Assembly (NCBI GenBank): GCA_023433305.1
Contig: JAEZCZ010000111.1
Location: 1-43,777 of the forward strand
DNA length: 43,777 nucleotides
Direction of reading: 5' to 3'
DNA from: Pseudomonadota bacterium
Lineage (GTDB): Bacteria; Pseudomonadota; Alphaproteobacteria; Sphingomonadales; Sphingomonadaceae
The notes under the pieces were generated by a model that worked only from the letters and a program-made list of their open reading frames with translations, was not told where the DNA came from and made no database searches. A program made the position numbers and the translations under genes. Shown here piece after piece: positions 7,561 to 16,952 of this stretch; position 1 is the first letter of the stretch, and every line of letters begins with the position of its first letter.

Positions 7561-9408
7561 ATGCCGATTGCAAATGAAACCTTCACCCGGCGCCAGGCGC
7601 TTGCAGGCCTTGGTGTCGGGGCCGTCGCGCTCACCTTGCCCGCCTGCGCGACGCTTCCCGCCACCACGCCGGCCAGTGCCGCCGATCCGCAGGCGCTGCT
7701 TGATGACATCGCGTGGAACCTCCTGCGCCACGAGCCCGAACGCGCGACCTCCCTCGGCGTCGACACCGGCGAGCACGCCGCGCTGCGCGGGAAACTGAAG
7801 GACCTTTCGCCCGAAGGTCTTGAGGCGCTCGCCGGCACCTTGCGCGCCGATCTCGCGCGGGTCCGCGCGACCGACACGTCCGGCTTCGATCCTGCGACCC
7901 GAACCAGCTTCGAGGTCGTCGAGAGCGCCTATGCCAACGCGCTCGACGGCTTCGCGCAGCCCTATGGCGACGTCGCGATCGGCTCATGGCGCAACGCGCC
8001 CTACGTCGTCATCCAGAACGTCGGCGGCTACATCGACTTCCCCCGCTTCCTCGATTCCGACCATCCGGTGCGCGATACCGCGGATGCCGAAGCGTACCTC
8101 TCGCGACTCGAGGCGATCCCGTCGCGGCTCGACGGCGAGCTCGAGCGAGTCCGCGCAGCGGCCGGAATGGGCGTGATTCCGCCGGACTTCCTGCTCGCCA
8201 AGGCGATCTCGCAACTCGAAGCTTCGGTCGCGGACGCCCGTGGCGGCGGCGGGCTGGTCGACTCGCTGGTGCGCAAGGCCGGTGAGGCCAACGTTGCCGG
8301 CGACTGGGAAGCGCGGGCGCGCCCGGTCGTCAGCGGGCCGATCGCCGCCGCGCTCGAACGGCAGCTCGAGGAGCTGAAGCGCCAGCAACCGAGGGCGGAC
8401 GGCGATCCCGGCATGTGGTCGCAGCCGCGCGGTGACGAATGGTACGCCTGGGCCCTTCGCGCCAGCACCACCACGGGCATGACGCCTGACGAAATCCACG
8501 AGATGGGCCTCACCCAGCTCGAGGAAATTCACGGCCGAATGGATCCGATCTTGCGCGATCTGGGCTATACCCAGGGCGGCGTCGGCGAGCGGATGACCGC
8601 GCTCGGAGAGGATTCACGCTTCAAGTTCGCCGAGAGTGACCCCGGCCGCGCCGAGATCATGGCCTTCATCCAGGAGCGCATCGCCTGGATCCGGGCGCAG
8701 ATGCCGCGTGCGTTCGAAACCCTCGTGCCCGCGCGCCTGGAAGTCCGCCGCCTGCCGCTCGCCGAGGAGCCGGGCGCGCCGACCGCGTATGGCGGCGCCG
8801 GCTCCAAGGACGGCACGATCCCGGGCAAGATGTGGATCAACTTGCGCACCACCGACCTGCACCGCAAATTCGACGTGCCGACGCTGGTCCATCACGAGAC
8901 CATTCCCGGTCACGTCTGGGAAGGCGAGTACTCAAACCAGCTCCCGCTGATCCGGTCGATCCTCGCCTTCAACGCCTTTTCCGAAGGCTGGGCGCTCTAC
9001 GCCGAACAACTCGCGGACGAGCTGGGCGCCTACGACGAGAACCCCGCCTGGCGGCTCGGCTACTTGCAGGACCAGGCGTTCCGCGCTTGCCGGCTCGTCG
9101 TGGACACCGGGCTCCATCACAAGCGCTGGAGCCGCGAGCAAGGCATCCGCTTCTTCATGGAGCGTAATGGCAACAAGCGGCCCCAAGTCGAAAGCGAGGT
9201 TGACCGCTATTGCTCGTGGCCGGGCCAGGCCTGTGGGTACAAAGTCGGCCACAGCGAGATGGTCCGCCAGCGCAGCCGCGCACAGCAGGCGCTCGGAAGC
9301 GCCTACGACCTGCGCAAATTCAACGACGCTGTTGTCAAAGGCGGCAATGCGCCGCTCGACGTGCTGGCCAAGAACGTCGACCGCTACATCGCTTCGGCGC
9401 GGAGCTGA
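7561..9408 (+). CDS. DUF885 family lipoprotein, metallopeptidase-like
   Basis: A 615-residue exported protein. The N-terminus has a twin-arginine type signal (TRRQALAGLGVG, Arg10-Arg11) ending in lipobox LPAC (Cys29). The C-terminal half carries HETIPGH at residues 445-451 and EGWALYAEQL beginning at Glu475, an HExxxGH...E arrangement that looks like a gluzincin-type zinc site and is conserved in DUF885. It probably acts as a periplasmic or surface peptidase; this is inferred from the motif. An upstream in-frame start at 7525 exists, but 7561 puts the Tat motif at the normal distance. It is convergent with the winged-helix gene. Confidence 0.87.
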   Translation: MPIANETFTRRQALAGLGVGAVALTLPACATLPATTPASAADPQALLDDIAWNLLRHEPERATSLGVDTGEHAALRGKLKDLSPEGLEALAGTLRADLARVRATDTSGFDPATRTSFEVVESAYANALDGFAQPYGDVAIGSWRNAPYVVIQNVGGYIDFPRFLDSDHPVRDTADAEAYLSRLEAIPSRLDGELERVRAAAGMGVIPPDFLLAKAISQLEASVADARGGGGLVDSLVRKAGEANVAGDWEARARPVVSGPIAAALERQLEELKRQQPRADGDPGMWSQPRGDEWYAWALRASTTTGMTPDEIHEMGLTQLEEIHGRMDPILRDLGYTQGGVGERMTALGEDSRFKFAESDPGRAEIMAFIQERIAWIRAQMPRAFETLVPARLEVRRLPLAEEPGAPTAYGGAGSKDGTIPGKMWINLRTTDLHRKFDVPTLVHHETIPGHVWEGEYSNQLPLIRSILAFNAFSEGWALYAEQLADELGAYDENPAWRLGYLQDQAFRACRLVVDTGLHHKRWSREQGIRFFMERNGNKRPQVESEVDRYCSWPGQACGYKVGHSEMVRQRSRAQQALGSAYDLRKFNDAVVKGGNAPLDVLAKNVDRYIASARS

Positions 9409-9422
9409 GGGTTGTCCCGCAC

Positions 9423-10511
9423 TTAGCCCTCTCCCTTTGCGAGAGGGGCTCGGGTGATGGGTCCGCCGCCAAGCCCGCGCCGCGCGACGATCATCGCGCC
9501 GACGATGCAGCCGCCGAACAGCGCGCCTTCGAGCCCACTGGTCACCCCCTCGCCGATCGGGCCAAGTCCGCGCTCGCCGAATAGCGCGCCGATCGGCTCG
9601 AGGCGAAGCTGCGAGTTGGGAAAGCTCCGCGCGACCGCGTCGAGGCTGCCCAGCATGAGCCGCCCACCGAGGAGCGAGATCGACACCCCCGCGCTCGCTC
9701 CCGCCAGCATTGCGATCACCAGCCCGCGTCGCAACGAGCTTCCACCATCACCTGCAATCGCGGCCGCCAGCCCCACTGCTCCGCCGAGCAGGATTCCTTC
9801 CGGAGCGCCCGCAATGTCGCCGGGGGTGCGCCCCAGCAGGAGGTTGAACGCATCGAGTCCGAGCAGATTGACCACCGCTCCGACCAGCATCCCCCCACCC
9901 GCGGCCGCCAGCACGGTCCACAGGCCGCGCCGCGTTTTGGCGAGGGCCGCGGCCGCGATCCCGAAGCTGACCCCCGCCGCGCCGGCGAGCCCCACCAGCG
10001 CGCTCAGGCTCCCCAGCACCAACAGCACCGAAGTCGCCCCCACGCCCGGCTGCGCGGCAGCCGAGAACCCGTAGATCAGCCCCCCAATCAGCCCGGCCAC
10101 GCCGCCACCCACGGTTCCCGCGCCGCCCAGCAGAAAAAAGCCGTGCCAGCGGGAACCGTCGGTCATCGCCAAAGGCGGCTGGTGCGCCGCCTGCGCGCTG
10201 TCGACCGGAGCGATGAAGCGATATCCATGCTTGGGCACGGTCTCGATGAAGCGCGGACGGCCCGCGGCATCGCCGAGCTGCCGCCGCAGCGTCGCGATGC
10301 ACTGCGTCAGCGCCTCGTCTGTCACCGGAATTCCGCGCCAGACCTCCTGGTGGAAGCGCTCCTTGGTGACCAGCCGGCCCGGCTCTCCCACCATCAGCAT
10401 CAGCGCATCGAGGTAGCGCGCGCTCAACTCGATCGGCGTCCCGTCGCGGCTCAACCGGCGATTGGCGGCGTCGAGCTCGAAACGGTCGAAGCGGAGGATG
10501 CCGGTCGTCAT
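9423..10511 (-). CDS. Winged-helix (OmpR/CadC-type) membrane-anchored transcription regulator
   Basis: A 362-residue fusion. Residues 1-104 form an OmpR-type winged helix (RFDRFELDAANRRLSRDGTP, then TDEALTQCIATLRRQLGD and FIETVPKHGYRFIAPV). Residues 120-350 are a glycine- and alanine-rich region with about six hydrophobic helices. There is no receiver domain, so the layout is ToxR/CadC-like: a DNA-binding head tethered to the inner membrane. The membrane part has no periplasmic sensor domain and is unlike CadC, which has a single membrane pass. The extreme C-terminus is encoded by a hairpin element. Confidence 0.82.
   Translation of the reverse strand: MTTGILRFDRFELDAANRRLSRDGTPIELSARYLDALMLMVGEPGRLVTKERFHQEVWRGIPVTDEALTQCIATLRRQLGDAAGRPRFIETVPKHGYRFIAPVDSAQAAHQPPLAMTDGSRWHGFFLLGGAGTVGGGVAGLIGGLIYGFSAAAQPGVGATSVLLVLGSLSALVGLAGAAGVSFGIAAAALAKTRRGLWTVLAAAGGGMLVGAVVNLLGLDAFNLLLGRTPGDIAGAPEGILLGGAVGLAAAIAGDGGSSLRRGLVIAMLAGASAGVSISLLGGRLMLGSLDAVARSFPNSQLRLEPIGALFGERGLGPIGEGVTSGLEGALFGGCIVGAMIVARRGLGGGPITRAPLAKGEG
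9425..9450. repeat. Hairpin element at the convergent gene ends
   Basis: AGCCCTCTC and GAGAGGGGCT pair around a CCTTTGC loop with one bulged G. The element encodes the last residues of the winged-helix gene (ending PLAKGEG) and lies between two convergent stop codons. It has the look of the CCTCTCCC-type dispersed intergenic repeats of proteobacteria and may also act in transcript ending. Confidence 0.5.
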
Positions 10512-10573
10512 GCCGCCGGACAGCGTAATCGCGGCACGCGTGACCTACAACACAGCTGCGCGCGGCGCGATGT

Positions 10574-12832
10574 TCAGCCGGCCAGGCCGGTGACGGTCAC
10601 TTGCATGAACTGCGGCTTGGTGCGCGCCGCCGCGGCGCTGACGGCAAGGGGATAGTTGCCCGGCGGCAGCGCCGCGAGCGGCATGCCGGCTGCGGCGAGT
10701 GCGTAAGGCGAGACGCGATGGCGCGTGCACAGCCCGCCAGCCCCGTCGCTCACCAGCGGCGTCTCGAACTCGAGCGCGATCGTCGCGTCCTCGCTGCGGT
10801 TGACGACGCCGCCCGCAAGCTGCCCTTCGCCGAGGTCTAGCACGAGGCCGGTGCCCACCGGCACTCCCAGGATGCCTTCGATCGCCGCGCCGGTCTTCGA
10901 CAGGTTGCGCATGACCGCTTCGTAGCGGTGATCGTCGTGGATCACGCCGACGCGTCGGAACACCGAGCGCCGCTCGGGCCGATGGATCTCGGGCCCGCTC
11001 GGTTCGATCTTCATTTCGCCGCTGGCCATTCCCTCCGCGACCTCGGCGACGGGCAGGGCTTTGGAGTAGATCCAGCCCTGGATGTACTTGGCGCCGCGGG
11101 CGCACACGAGGTTGAACTGGTCGAACGCCTCGACCCCCTCGACCGTTGTCTCCATCCCGAGCGCTTCGCTGAGGCCGATGATCGCGGTGATGATCTTGGC
11201 ACTGTTCTGGTCTTTCTGGGTGCACGAATCGACGAAGCTCTTGTCGACCTTGAGCTTGTCGAACGGTGCCGAGCGCAGATAGCTGAGCGACGAATAGCCG
11301 GTTCCGAAATCGTCGAGCGCGAGGCGCACTCCGAGCTCCTTGAGCGCGCGGAAGGTTTTGTCGGTCGTCTCGCTGTCGCCCATGAAGACGCTTTCGGTCA
11401 GCTCGAGCTCCAGCCGGTCGGGAGCGAGTTCCGATTCCGCCAAGGCGTTGGTGACGACGCCGAGGAAACCGTTGTTCTTGAACTGCATCGCCGAGACGTT
11501 GACCGCCACGCGCACCGTCTCGGGCCATTGCGCCGCGTCGGCGCAGGCTCGGCGCAGCGCCCATTCGCCGAGCTGGTTGATGAGGTTCGATTCCTCGGCC
11601 GCCGGGATGAACACCGCCGGCGGGACGTTGCCGCGCTCGGGATGCTCCCAACGCATCAGCGCTTCGAAGCCGACGACAACGTGATCCCTGGTCCGAACGA
11701 CTGGCTGGTAGTGCAGCTCGAGCTGGTCCGTCGCGAGCGCCTCGCGCAAGTCGTCGAGCAGAAGGCGCCGCTCTTCTTCCTCGTCCTTGAGGTCGGACGA
11801 ATAGAAGCGGAACTGCCCGCGCCCGCCGTTCTTCGCGGCATAGAGCGCCAGGTCCGAAGCCCGCGTGATCTCGTCACGCTCGAGCCCGTCGTACGGCGCG
11901 ACCGCGATGCCGACGCTCGTCCCGATGATCGCGCGCTTGCCGTCGATCGGATAGGGTTGCGACACGATCTGAATGATCTTCTCGGCGAGCTCGCCGAGCT
12001 TGCCGCGATCGTCGAGGTCGGGGAGGATGACCTGGAACTCGTCGCCACCGAGACGGCCGATCTCGCCGCGATCGCCGACGATGTTCCGCAGCCGCTCCGA
12101 CACCTGGCGCAGCAGTTCGTCCCCCGCCGGATGTCCCATCGTGTCGTTGACGTATTTGAACCGGTCGAGGTCGAGCATCATCAGCGCGCAGGCGCGGCGG
12201 GCCGACTTGTAGGCCGCCAGGATGCTGTCGAGCCGGCGGTTCATGCGGTGGCGGTTGGCGAGCCCGGTCAGCGCGTCGTACTCGGCCATGCGCGAGTCCA
12301 TCACCTTTCGCTCGTACTCGAGCGTGATGTCCTTCGCATTGCCCCGATAGCCGTGGAACTTGCCGTCCTGATCGAACTTGGGATGGCCCGAGACCGACCA
12401 CCAGGTCGACCGCGCGAGCGTCTTCTCGCTGATGACCCGCACTGTCAGGTCGTGGATCTTGCTGCGCGCGTTGAGCTGGAAATTGAGCGGGCGGTCGCTC
12501 TTCTCGTCGGGGTTGTCGGGATCGGTCTCGAACAGCGCAACGAGCGGCTTGCCGAGCAGCTCCGCGGCCGGCCGGCCGAGCTTGTCGGCGGCGCTCCCCG
12601 AAAGGTATATCAGCCGGCCCTCGCCATCAGTGGCCCAGATCCAGCCGATTCCGGCCTGCTCGAACTCGTCCAGCACCTGCAGGCGGCGCGCGGCATCATC
12701 GGGGGAGATGACTTGCGCGCCAGCGGGCTCGGCGGCGCTCGCCACGCGCCCGGCTCCGCCGGTGATTCCCCTCAGTAAACTGCGCACTGCCATCGGATCG
12801 CCCGTTCCGCGCGCACGAGGCGCATCGGGCAC
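10574..12832 (-). CDS. PAS-GGDEF-EAL-PilZ cyclic-di-GMP signalling protein
   Basis: A 752-residue four-domain protein. A PAS domain spans about 50-170 (GIGWIWATDGEGRLIYLSGSA). The GGDEF domain has an intact LGGDEF at 261-266, with DALTGLANRHRMNRRL before it. The RxxD inhibitory site just upstream is replaced by DRGE. The EAL domain begins with FEALMRWEHPERG at about 389 and keeps NVSAMQF, DDFGTGYSSLSYL, KVDKSFV and EGVE, so phosphodiesterase activity is possible. The C-terminal part has RPERRSVFRR and NLSKTGAAIEG, a PilZ c-di-GMP receptor. No membrane helix is visible. It may start at ATG 12793 instead. Confidence 0.9.
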   Translation of the reverse strand: MPDAPRARGTGDPMAVRSLLRGITGGAGRVASAAEPAGAQVISPDDAARRLQVLDEFEQAGIGWIWATDGEGRLIYLSGSAADKLGRPAAELLGKPLVALFETDPDNPDEKSDRPLNFQLNARSKIHDLTVRVISEKTLARSTWWSVSGHPKFDQDGKFHGYRGNAKDITLEYERKVMDSRMAEYDALTGLANRHRMNRRLDSILAAYKSARRACALMMLDLDRFKYVNDTMGHPAGDELLRQVSERLRNIVGDRGEIGRLGGDEFQVILPDLDDRGKLGELAEKIIQIVSQPYPIDGKRAIIGTSVGIAVAPYDGLERDEITRASDLALYAAKNGGRGQFRFYSSDLKDEEEERRLLLDDLREALATDQLELHYQPVVRTRDHVVVGFEALMRWEHPERGNVPPAVFIPAAEESNLINQLGEWALRRACADAAQWPETVRVAVNVSAMQFKNNGFLGVVTNALAESELAPDRLELELTESVFMGDSETTDKTFRALKELGVRLALDDFGTGYSSLSYLRSAPFDKLKVDKSFVDSCTQKDQNSAKIITAIIGLSEALGMETTVEGVEAFDQFNLVCARGAKYIQGWIYSKALPVAEVAEGMASGEMKIEPSGPEIHRPERRSVFRRVGVIHDDHRYEAVMRNLSKTGAAIEGILGVPVGTGLVLDLGEGQLAGGVVNRSEDATIALEFETPLVSDGAGGLCTRHRVSPYALAAAGMPLAALPPGNYPLAVSAAAARTKPQFMQVTVTGLAG

Positions 12833-12862
12833 TCTGTGAAGCAGTTTGGTTTACATGGCCCT

Positions 12863-12886
12863 AACGGCGCACTCGCGAGCGCCGTT
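12863..12886 (-). terminator. Hairpin between pckA and the GGDEF-EAL gene
   Basis: AACGGCGC-ACTCGCGA-GCGCCGTT is a perfect 8-bp stem with an 8-base loop, starting about 10 bases after the pckA stop codon on the minus strand. The T run after it is weak, so it may end transcripts only in part or act as a 3' stabiliser. Confidence 0.5.
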
Positions 12887-12896
12887 TCCTCGCCCG

Positions 12897-14489
12897 TCAG
12901 GCGGCCGCCGGAGCCGCCTTCCGAACGCCTTCGTCCACATGCGCCTCGAACTGGGCGAAGTTGTCGACGAAGAGCTGCACCAGCTTGGCCGCGGTCCGGT
13001 CGTAGTCGGCCTTGTCGGCCCACGTCTCGCGCGGGTCGAGGATCGCGGAGTCCACGCCCGGTACCGCCACCGGCACGTCGAAGCCGAAGTTCGGGTCCTT
13101 GCGGAACTCGGCGTCGCCGAGGCTGCCGTCGAGGGCGGCGTTGAGCAGCGCGCGGGTCGCCTTGATCGGCATGCGCTTGCCGACACCGTACTTGCCGCCA
13201 GTCCAGCCCGTGTTGAGAAGCCAGCACTGCACGCCGCCCTTGGCAATCCGCTCCTTGAGCAGGTTGCCGTAAACGCTCGGGTGACGCGGCATGAACGGCG
13301 CTCCGAAGCACGTGCTGAAGGTCGCTTCGGGTTCGGTCACCCCGATCTCGGTGCCCGCAACCTTGGCGGTGTAGCCCGACAGGAAGTGGTACATAGCCTG
13401 ATCGGGAGTCAGCCGCGCGACCGGAGGCAACACCCCATAGGCGTCGGCGGTCAGCATCACGATCGTCTTCGGCACCGGGCCCATGTTGGCCGCCGAGGAA
13501 TTGGGGATGTAGTCGATCGGATAGGCTCCGCGGCTGTTCTCGGCGAGGCTCGCGTCGTCGAAATCGAGTTCGCGCGTCTCGGGATCGATCACCACGTTCT
13601 CGAGCACCGTGCCGAACATCCGCGTGGTCGCGTAGATCTCGGGTTCGGCCTCGGGCGAGAGGCGGATCATCTTAGCGTAACACCCGCCCTCGAAGTTGAA
13701 CACCGCGGTGTCGGACCAGCCGTGCTCGTCGTCGCCGATCAGCTCGCGGCTGGCGTCGGCGCTGAGCGTGGTCTTGCCGGTCCCCGAAAGCCCGAAGAAC
13801 ACCGCCGTGCCTTCGGGGCCGATGTTGGCCGAGCAGTGCATCGGCATCACACCCTTCGGCGGCAGCAAGTAATTGAGCAGGCCGAACACGCTCTTCTTCA
13901 TCTCGCCGGCATAGGCGGTGCCGCCGATGAGGATCAGCTTCTCGCTGTAGTTGACGGCGATAACCGTCTCGCTGCGGCAGCCGTGGCGTTCCGGGTCGGC
14001 GCGGAAGCTCGGCAAGTCGATGATCGTGTACTCGGGAGTGAACGTCGCAAGCTCGTGCGCGCTCGGGCGCACCAGCAGCGTGCGGATAAACAGGTTATGC
14101 CAGGCGAGCTCGTTGATCACCCGCACGTTGACCCGGTATTCGGCCTGCGAGCCGCCGAACAGGTCGGCGACGTAAAGCTTGTCTTTCTCGGCTAGCGCCG
14201 CGAGGAAGTCCGCCTTGAGTGCCGCGAAATGCCCGGGGGTCATCGAGGCGTTGGTCTTGCCCCACCACACGGTGTCCTCGGTCTCGGCATCGCGGACGAT
14301 GAACTTGTCCTTGGCGCTGCGGCCGGTGTGCTTGCCGGTCTCGACCACCAGCGGCCCGTGTTTGGCCAGGCGGCCTTCGCCGTTGCGGATTGACTCTTCG
14401 ACCAGCGCGGCGGTGCCGAGGTTGGCAAGAATCGTCGACTGGGTGTCAATACCCTGATTCGAAAGCGGAACGGCGAGCGAAGCGGTCAC
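12897..14489 (-). CDS. pckA: Phosphoenolpyruvate carboxykinase (ATP)
   Basis: A 530-residue ATP-dependent PEP carboxykinase converting oxaloacetate to PEP, the entry step of gluconeogenesis. The kinase P-loop FGLSGTGKTTLSAD lies at about 232-245 and the metal/substrate segments GGTAYAGEMKKS (189-200) and MPMHCSANIG are present. The N-terminal TGKHTGRSAKDKF and the C-terminal NTGWTGGKYGVGKRM are also typical. Length is normal. It is divergent from chvI, an arrangement known in alphaproteobacteria, where ChvI is reported to affect pckA expression in Agrobacterium/Sinorhizobium relatives; control by ChvI here is inferred. Confidence 0.96.
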   Translation of the reverse strand: MTASLAVPLSNQGIDTQSTILANLGTAALVEESIRNGEGRLAKHGPLVVETGKHTGRSAKDKFIVRDAETEDTVWWGKTNASMTPGHFAALKADFLAALAEKDKLYVADLFGGSQAEYRVNVRVINELAWHNLFIRTLLVRPSAHELATFTPEYTIIDLPSFRADPERHGCRSETVIAVNYSEKLILIGGTAYAGEMKKSVFGLLNYLLPPKGVMPMHCSANIGPEGTAVFFGLSGTGKTTLSADASRELIGDDEHGWSDTAVFNFEGGCYAKMIRLSPEAEPEIYATTRMFGTVLENVVIDPETRELDFDDASLAENSRGAYPIDYIPNSSAANMGPVPKTIVMLTADAYGVLPPVARLTPDQAMYHFLSGYTAKVAGTEIGVTEPEATFSTCFGAPFMPRHPSVYGNLLKERIAKGGVQCWLLNTGWTGGKYGVGKRMPIKATRALLNAALDGSLGDAEFRKDPNFGFDVPVAVPGVDSAILDPRETWADKADYDRTAAKLVQLFVDNFAQFEAHVDEGVRKAAPAAA

Positions 14490-14650
14490 TGAAGGCGTCT
14501 CCCAAGGTGCAGGATGGTGCCGCCTGGCAGCTCGGCGGTCGGTCCTTGCGCGAGCGCATAGTCCGCAGGCGCCCCTCCGTCAAACCGGGCGGCCGAACCG
14601 GTAGCACGGTGCAATTGTCAGGTCCCAGGGAACGCGGTAGTTCGCTCGGG

Positions 14651-15403
14651 ATGGCCGAAGATGAGACCACTTTCTCCGCCGGCGAGCCCCAGCGCTGCAT
14701 CGCGCTCGTGGACGATGATCGCAACATCCTCACGACGCTGTCGATTGCGCTCCAGGCCGAAGGGTATGCGACCCGGGTCTATTCGGACGGGGAAGCAGCT
14801 CTGAACGCGCTTATCGAGAATCCGCCAGACCTGGCGGTGTTCGACATCAAGATGCCGCGCATGGACGGCATGGAGCTGCTCCGCCGGTTGCGCGAAACCT
14901 CCGAGCTTCCGGTGATCTTCCTGACGAGCAAGGACCAAGAGCAGGACGAGGAAGCCGGCCTCGCGATGGGCGCGGACGACTACATCGCCAAACCCTTCAG
15001 CCAACGCCTGCTGCTCGCCCGCATCCGGGCGATCCTGCGCCGTGCGGCGCCCGAGCGCGAGCCGGACGGCGATCCGGGAACCCCCGCCCGGCCGGACGGC
15101 GCTATCGTCGAGCGTGGGAGGTTGAAGATGGATCCGTCGCGCCACCGCGTGACGTGGGACGGCAAGCCGGTTTCGCTGACCGTGACCGAGTTCCTTATCC
15201 TCGAATGTCTTGCCCAGCGGCCGGGCGTGATCAGGAGCCGCAACCAGTTGATGGACGCGGCCTATCCCGACGATGTCTTCGTTGACGACCGCACGGTTGA
15301 CAGCCACATCAAGCGCCTGCGTCGCAAATTCCGTGCGGTCGACTCCGAGTTCAGCGGCATCGAAACCCTATACGGCGCCGGCTACAGCTTCTCCGATGGC
15401 TGA
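14651..15403 (+). CDS. chvI: Response regulator ChvI (OmpR family)
   Basis: A 250-residue two-component response regulator. The receiver domain has the acidic pocket Asp21-Asp23 (LVDDD), phospho-acceptor Asp65 in AVFDIKMPRMDG and Lys114 in YIAKPFS. The C-terminal winged helix (about 150-248) includes SLTVTEFLILECLAQRPG and DRTVDSHIKRLRRKFR. I took ATG 14651 because the preceding 87 codons are arginine-rich non-coding-like sequence. The stop overlaps the chvG start by 8 bases, so the kinase and regulator are translationally coupled. ChvI responds to acid and envelope stress in related bacteria. Confidence 0.93.
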   Translation: MAEDETTFSAGEPQRCIALVDDDRNILTTLSIALQAEGYATRVYSDGEAALNALIENPPDLAVFDIKMPRMDGMELLRRLRETSELPVIFLTSKDQEQDEEAGLAMGADDYIAKPFSQRLLLARIRAILRRAAPEREPDGDPGTPARPDGAIVERGRLKMDPSRHRVTWDGKPVSLTVTEFLILECLAQRPGVIRSRNQLMDAAYPDDVFVDDRTVDSHIKRLRRKFRAVDSEFSGIETLYGAGYSFSDG

Positions 15404-16952
15404 AGAGGCGGCGCAAGCGAGCCGATTCGAGCGGTTGCCGTTTCCACCCCGCACCTCGCTCACCACCCGCATCCTCGCAGTCAATCTGATACCGTTGCTG
15501 ATCCTCGCGGGCAGCCTGTTCTTCCTTGATTCCTATCGCCGCCAATTGCTCGAGGAACGCTTCAAGCTGGCGCGGATCGAAGCGCAGATTACCGCGGAAG
15601 CGCTCGCCGGCGCCACCAAGGAGCGGCAGCAGGCTCTGCTGATCCAGATCGGCAAGGAGCAGCGCATGCGCCTGCGGATGTACGATGCTGAAGGCCAACT
15701 TTGGGCGGACAATTTCGAACTGGCCGAGCCCTCGTTCCAACTCGGCGATCCCGTGGCCGCGCCTTGGGGCCAGGACTTCGCGCGCGGCCTCGACACGGCG
15801 GTCGATTTCCTAGTCGGCGCGATCACTCCGCCCGTTTATGTCGAACCGGCCGAGAAGGAGGCGAGCGCCTGGCCCGAACTCGTGCGGGCCCGCGAGCAGG
15901 GCTTGACGCAGATCGAACTGCGCCGCGCGCCCGACCGTACGCCAGTGATCACCGCCGCCGCCCCCGTCGGGCTCAATGGCGCCACCTTGCTGACCACGCG
16001 CAACGCCAGCGACATTACCCAGGCGGTCCGTGACGCCCGAACCTCGCTCTTGACGGTCATTGCTCTCGCCCTGGCCGTCTCCATCGCCCTGTCGCTCTAC
16101 TTGGCCCGGACCATCATCGATCCGCTGCGGCGGCTCGGCAACGCAGCGGTGCGCGTGCGGCTCGGTCGCGAGCGCGAAGTCGAAGTGCCTCGCATGAACC
16201 CACGCGGTGACGAGATCGGCGTGCTGGCTCGCGCGATTTCGGACATGACGGCTGCGCTTCGCCAGCGGATCGACGCAGTCGAAATGTTCGCGGCGGACGT
16301 CGCGCACGAGATCAAGAACCCGCTCGCCTCGCTACGCAGCGCCGTGGAATCACTGGCCCGCGTCGAAGACCCGGAGTTGCGCAAGCAGCTCAACGAAGTC
16401 GCCGCGCACGACGTGCGCCGGATCGACCGCCTGGTCACCGAAATCGCCGAAGCGAGCCGCATCGACGCCGAGCTCAGCCGGGCGATATTCGAGCGGCTCG
16501 ATCTGGCCGGGCTGGTCGAGAACCTTCTCAAGGCGCGCGAGGAGCGCGGTCTGAACGCGGGGCGGAAAGTCGATATTCTACGCGAAACGTCTTCCGCCGA
16601 AGTTCTCGGGGTGCCGCTGCGGCTGGAACGCGTGATCGAGAACCTTCTCGACAACGCCGTGTCCTTCTCCCCGCCCGATGGGACGATCACGGTTGAAATC
16701 GGTCGCGAAGGCAACGTCGTCCTGCTCAAGGTGTGTGACGAAGGACCCGGGATTCCGCTGGAGGCGCGCGAGAAGGTCTTTGCCCGCTTTCACACTTCCC
16801 GCCCCGATACCGAGCAATTCGGAAACCATAGCGGCCTTGGCCTCGCGATCGCGCGCACGATCGCCGAGGCGCACGATGGCACTCTGGCCGTGGCAGACCG
16901 CGCCGATGGAAATTCCGGCGCCTGTCTCGCGTTGCGGCTCCCCGCGGCGTGA
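15396..16952 (+). CDS. chvG: Sensor histidine kinase ChvG
   Basis: A 518-residue membrane sensor kinase. It has a membrane helix at 26-45, a periplasmic region to about 215, a second helix at 217-238 and a HAMP linker (TIIDPLRRLGNAAVRVRLG). The H-box is MFAADVAHEIKNPLASL with phospho-acceptor His304. The ATP-binding domain has the N-box ENLLDNAVSFSPP, the G1 box DEGPGIP and the G2 box GLGLAIART. The ATG lies within the chvI 3' end, and its own stop overlaps the hprK GTG. It is the sensor for ChvI; the periplasmic ligand is not evident from the sequence (ExoR in rhizobia is known, no exoR is nearby). Confidence 0.93.
   Translation: MAEEAAQASRFERLPFPPRTSLTTRILAVNLIPLLILAGSLFFLDSYRRQLLEERFKLARIEAQITAEALAGATKERQQALLIQIGKEQRMRLRMYDAEGQLWADNFELAEPSFQLGDPVAAPWGQDFARGLDTAVDFLVGAITPPVYVEPAEKEASAWPELVRAREQGLTQIELRRAPDRTPVITAAAPVGLNGATLLTTRNASDITQAVRDARTSLLTVIALALAVSIALSLYLARTIIDPLRRLGNAAVRVRLGREREVEVPRMNPRGDEIGVLARAISDMTAALRQRIDAVEMFAADVAHEIKNPLASLRSAVESLARVEDPELRKQLNEVAAHDVRRIDRLVTEIAEASRIDAELSRAIFERLDLAGLVENLLKAREERGLNAGRKVDILRETSSAEVLGVPLRLERVIENLLDNAVSFSPPDGTITVEIGREGNVVLLKVCDEGPGIPLEAREKVFARFHTSRPDTEQFGNHSGLGLAIARTIAEAHDGTLAVADRADGNSGACLALRLPAA

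Noticed and set aside
10928..12778. 616-codon open frame on the plus strand opposite the GGDEF-EAL gene
   Set aside because: Antisense shadow of a high-GC gene with clear GGDEF, EAL and PilZ motifs on the minus strand; its own product is Arg/Asp/Val-rich with no recognisable domain.
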